NCBI GenBank assembly: GCA_020026285.1
Contig: JAHHQS010000042.1
Coordinates: 1 to 24,959 of the forward strand
Length of the DNA: 24,959 bases
DNA from: Parabacteroides sp.
GTDB taxonomy: Bacteria; Bacteroidota; Bacteroidia; Bacteroidales; Tannerellaceae
Direction: 5' to 3'
A model generated the notes under the pieces. That model was not told the origin of the DNA. It saw nothing but the letters and a program-made list of their open reading frames with translations, and did no database searches. Shown in pieces: positions 23,375-24,959 of this stretch. Within the stretch, counting starts at the first letter, position 1; the number at the start of each line of letters is the position of its first letter. Position numbers and translations under genes: made by a program.

Positions 23375-24793
23375 ATGTCACAATTATTCCCAACAGATCT
23401 GCCATATAAAGTAGCAGATATGAATCTAGCGGAATTTGGCCGTAAAGAAATTGAAATTTCTGAGCATGAAATGCCAGGACTTATGGCTCTCCGTAAAAAA
23501 TATGGTAACGAAAAGCCTCTAAAAGGAGCAAGAATTACAGGTTCCTTACACATGACTATTCAGACAGCTATCTTAATCGAAACATTAGTTGCTTTAGGAG
23601 CTGATGTTCGTTGGGCAAGTTGTAATATTTTCTCTACACAAGACCATGCAGCTGCAGCAATTGCTGCTGATGGTGTTCCTGTTTTTGCATGGAAAGGAGA
23701 AAGCCTGGAAGAATATTGGTGGTGTACTGAAATGGCTTTACGCTTCCCGGGAGGAAAGGGGCCACATTTAATTGTAGATGATGGAGGTGATGCTACTTTA
23801 TTAGTACACATGGGATATAAAGCAGAGAATGATCCTAAAACAATCCAGCATGAAGGAAGCAATCACGAAGAACAATGTATCCTGGATACTTTGAATCGTA
23901 TCCTAGCTGAAGATTCTACTCGCTGGCATCGTACGATAGAAGAGATGAAAGGTGTTTCAGAAGAAACTACAACCGGTGTTCATCGTCTTTATCAAATGAT
24001 GGAAAGAGGTGAATTATTAATTCCTGCTATCAATGTTAACGACTCCGTTACAAAATCTAAATTCGATAACCTTTATGGCTGCCGTGAATCATTAGCTGAT
24101 GGTATTAAACGTGCTACTGACGTGATGATTGCAGGTAAAGTCGTTGTCGTTGCCGGATATGGTGACGTAGGAAAAGGTTGCTCGCACTCTATGCGTTCAT
24201 ACGGAGCTCGTGTTTTAATCACCGAAATCGATCCTATTTGTGCATTACAGGCAGCAATGGAAGGTTTTGAAGTAACAACAATGGAAGAAGCCGTTAAAGA
24301 AGGAAATATCTTCGTTACAACTACAGGAAACTGTGATATCATTCGTATCGAACACATGGAACAAATGAAAGATCAGGCTATTGTTTGTAACATCGGCCAC
24401 TTCGATAATGAAATCCAGGTAGACAAATTAATCAACTACCCAGGTATTTCTCATTTAAACATCAAGCCTCAGGTTGACCGCTATACATTCCCTGACGGAC
24501 ATTCTATTTTCTTATTGGCAGAAGGTCGTCTGGTTAACTTAGGTTGTGCCACTGGTCATCCTTCTTTCGTAATGAGTAATTCATTCACTAATCAGGTATT
24601 AGCACAAATGGATCTATGGCAAAAACCTTATGAAGTAGGTGTTTATCGTTTACCGAAATATCTTGACGAAGAAGTAGCCCGTCTTCATTTGGAACGTATT
24701 GGAGTAAAACTTTCAAAGTTGACACAAAAGCAAGCTGACTATATAGGAGTTCCTGTTGAAGGTCCATTTAAAGCTGATCACTACAGATATTAA
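23375..24793 (+). CDS. ahcY: S-adenosylhomocysteine hydrolase
   Basis: This 472-residue cytosolic enzyme uses bound NAD to split S-adenosylhomocysteine into adenosine and homocysteine, which keeps methyltransferases from product inhibition. Substrate-binding segments [16 protein letters not shown] (57-72), [15 protein letters not shown] (83-97) and [19 protein letters not shown] (222-240) are intact. The NAD-binding loop is [10 protein letters not shown] (261-270), and the C terminus ends in the canonical PFKADHYRY. The extra stretch of about 40 residues (about 152-192) found in many bacterial enzymes but absent from the shorter animal form is present. It has its own promoter and is followed by a strong terminator, so it is a single-gene unit. 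Confidence 0.97.
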   Translation: MSQLFPTDLPYKVADMNLAEFGRKEIEISEHEMPGLMALRKKYGNEKPLKGARITGSLHMTIQTAILIETLVALGADVRWASCNIFSTQDHAAAAIAADGVPVFAWKGESLEEYWWCTEMALRFPGGKGPHLIVDDGGDATLLVHMGYKAENDPKTIQHEGSNHEEQCILDTLNRILAEDSTRWHRTIEEMKGVSEETTTGVHRLYQMMERGELLIPAINVNDSVTKSKFDNLYGCRESLADGIKRATDVMIAGKVVVVAGYGDVGKGCSHSMRSYGARVLITEIDPICALQAAMEGFEVTTMEEAVKEGNIFVTTTGNCDIIRIEHMEQMKDQAIVCNIGHFDNEIQVDKLINYPGISHLNIKPQVDRYTFPDGHSIFLLAEGRLVNLGCATGHPSFVMSNSFTNQVLAQMDLWQKPYEVGVYRLPKYLDEEVARLHLERIGVKLSKLTQKQADYIGVPVEGPFKADHYRY

Positions 24794-24814
24794 TTGTCTT
24801 GTTTGATATAAACT

Positions 24815-24848
24815 AAAAAGTCCATCGAAACAAATCGATGGACTTTTT
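24815..24848 (+). terminator. ahcY intrinsic terminator
   Basis: AAAAAGTCCATCGA (24815-24828) pairs perfectly over 14 bp with TCGATGGACTTTTT (24835-24848), with a 6-nt loop and a run of seven T overlapping the 3' arm. It is a textbook Rho-independent terminator 21 bp after the ahcY stop. The remaining 110 bp to the window edge contain no gene that I can see. Confidence 0.92.
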
Positions 24849-24959
24849 TTATTTTACACTTTAACGAATCAGACTATAGATTTATTCGATATATCAAATA
24901 TTTGTATCTGACTTGTACGTAAAAAAGTTTACAGTTTATAAAAGTAAAACTTATGCGTA

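Noticed and set aside
23245..23553. Minus-strand frame of 102 codons overlapping the start of ahcY
   Set aside because: It covers the ahcY promoter and coding start on the opposite strand and shows no protein family features; a shadow frame.
24895..24904. CAAATATTTG palindrome near the right edge
   Set aside because: A 10-bp AT-rich palindrome is expected by chance here and no gene follows within the window.

Overview
This AT-rich window comes from the chromosome of a member of the Bacteroidales. Three things point there: a SusC/SusD pair, Bacteroidetes-type promoters (a -33 TTG or TTTG, about 20 bp, then TAnnTTTG) in front of most transcription units, and a dapB-lepB-lepB'-wbqC gene order. 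By eye the G+C content is below that of typical Bacteroides, so a low-GC relative is possible, but the genus cannot be settled from the sequence.

Layout. (1) 155-5482, minus: a susC-susD pair with its own promoter (about 5475-5505) and a large hairpin after susD (155-235). No glycosidase, sigma/anti-sigma or hybrid sensor gene lies next to it inside the window. (2) 5711-10955, plus: a tight run of five genes: tcdA (tRNA ct6A synthesis), a LolD-like ABC ATPase, a sodium:neurotransmitter-symporter-family transporter, an MFS exporter and pdxB (vitamin B6 synthesis), ending at a two-way terminator shared with the next gene. (3) 10988-12420, minus: one GH109-type (Gfo/Idh/MocA fold) enzyme with a twin-arginine signal. 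(4) 12383-12887: a gene-free stretch holding a well-formed plus-strand promoter, a short RNA ending in a GNRA-loop hairpin, and an array of three palindromes with a 22-bp period. (5) 12888-16630, minus: the dapB-lepB-lepB'-wbqC operon; the second signal peptidase lacks the canonical catalytic lysine. (6) 16799-21075, minus: a sugar-use operon of a six-hairpin-glycosidase-like lipoprotein, a class I mannose-6-phosphate isomerase with an unusual N-terminal domain, and a ROK-family sugar kinase, transcribed divergently from an AraC-family regulator at 21141. (7) 22136-23269, plus: lrgA-lrgB with a 14-bp perfect palindrome in the promoter region. (8) 23338-24848, plus: ahcY (S-adenosylhomocysteine hydrolase) with its own promoter and a textbook terminator.

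How the genes work together. Region 6 reads as a small catabolic unit: an outer-membrane or periplasmic lipoprotein would release a hexose, the ROK kinase would phosphorylate it, and the isomerase would pass hexose-6-phosphate into glycolysis, with the divergent AraC protein the likely regulator. Regions 2, 5 and 8 are largely housekeeping (tRNA modification, pyridoxal phosphate, lysine/diaminopimelate, protein secretion, methyl cycle). No insertion sequence, prophage, CRISPR array, tRNA or rRNA gene was seen. The points most worth a second look are the short RNA and palindrome array in region 4, the lysine-less signal peptidase paralogue, and the extra domain on the isomerase.
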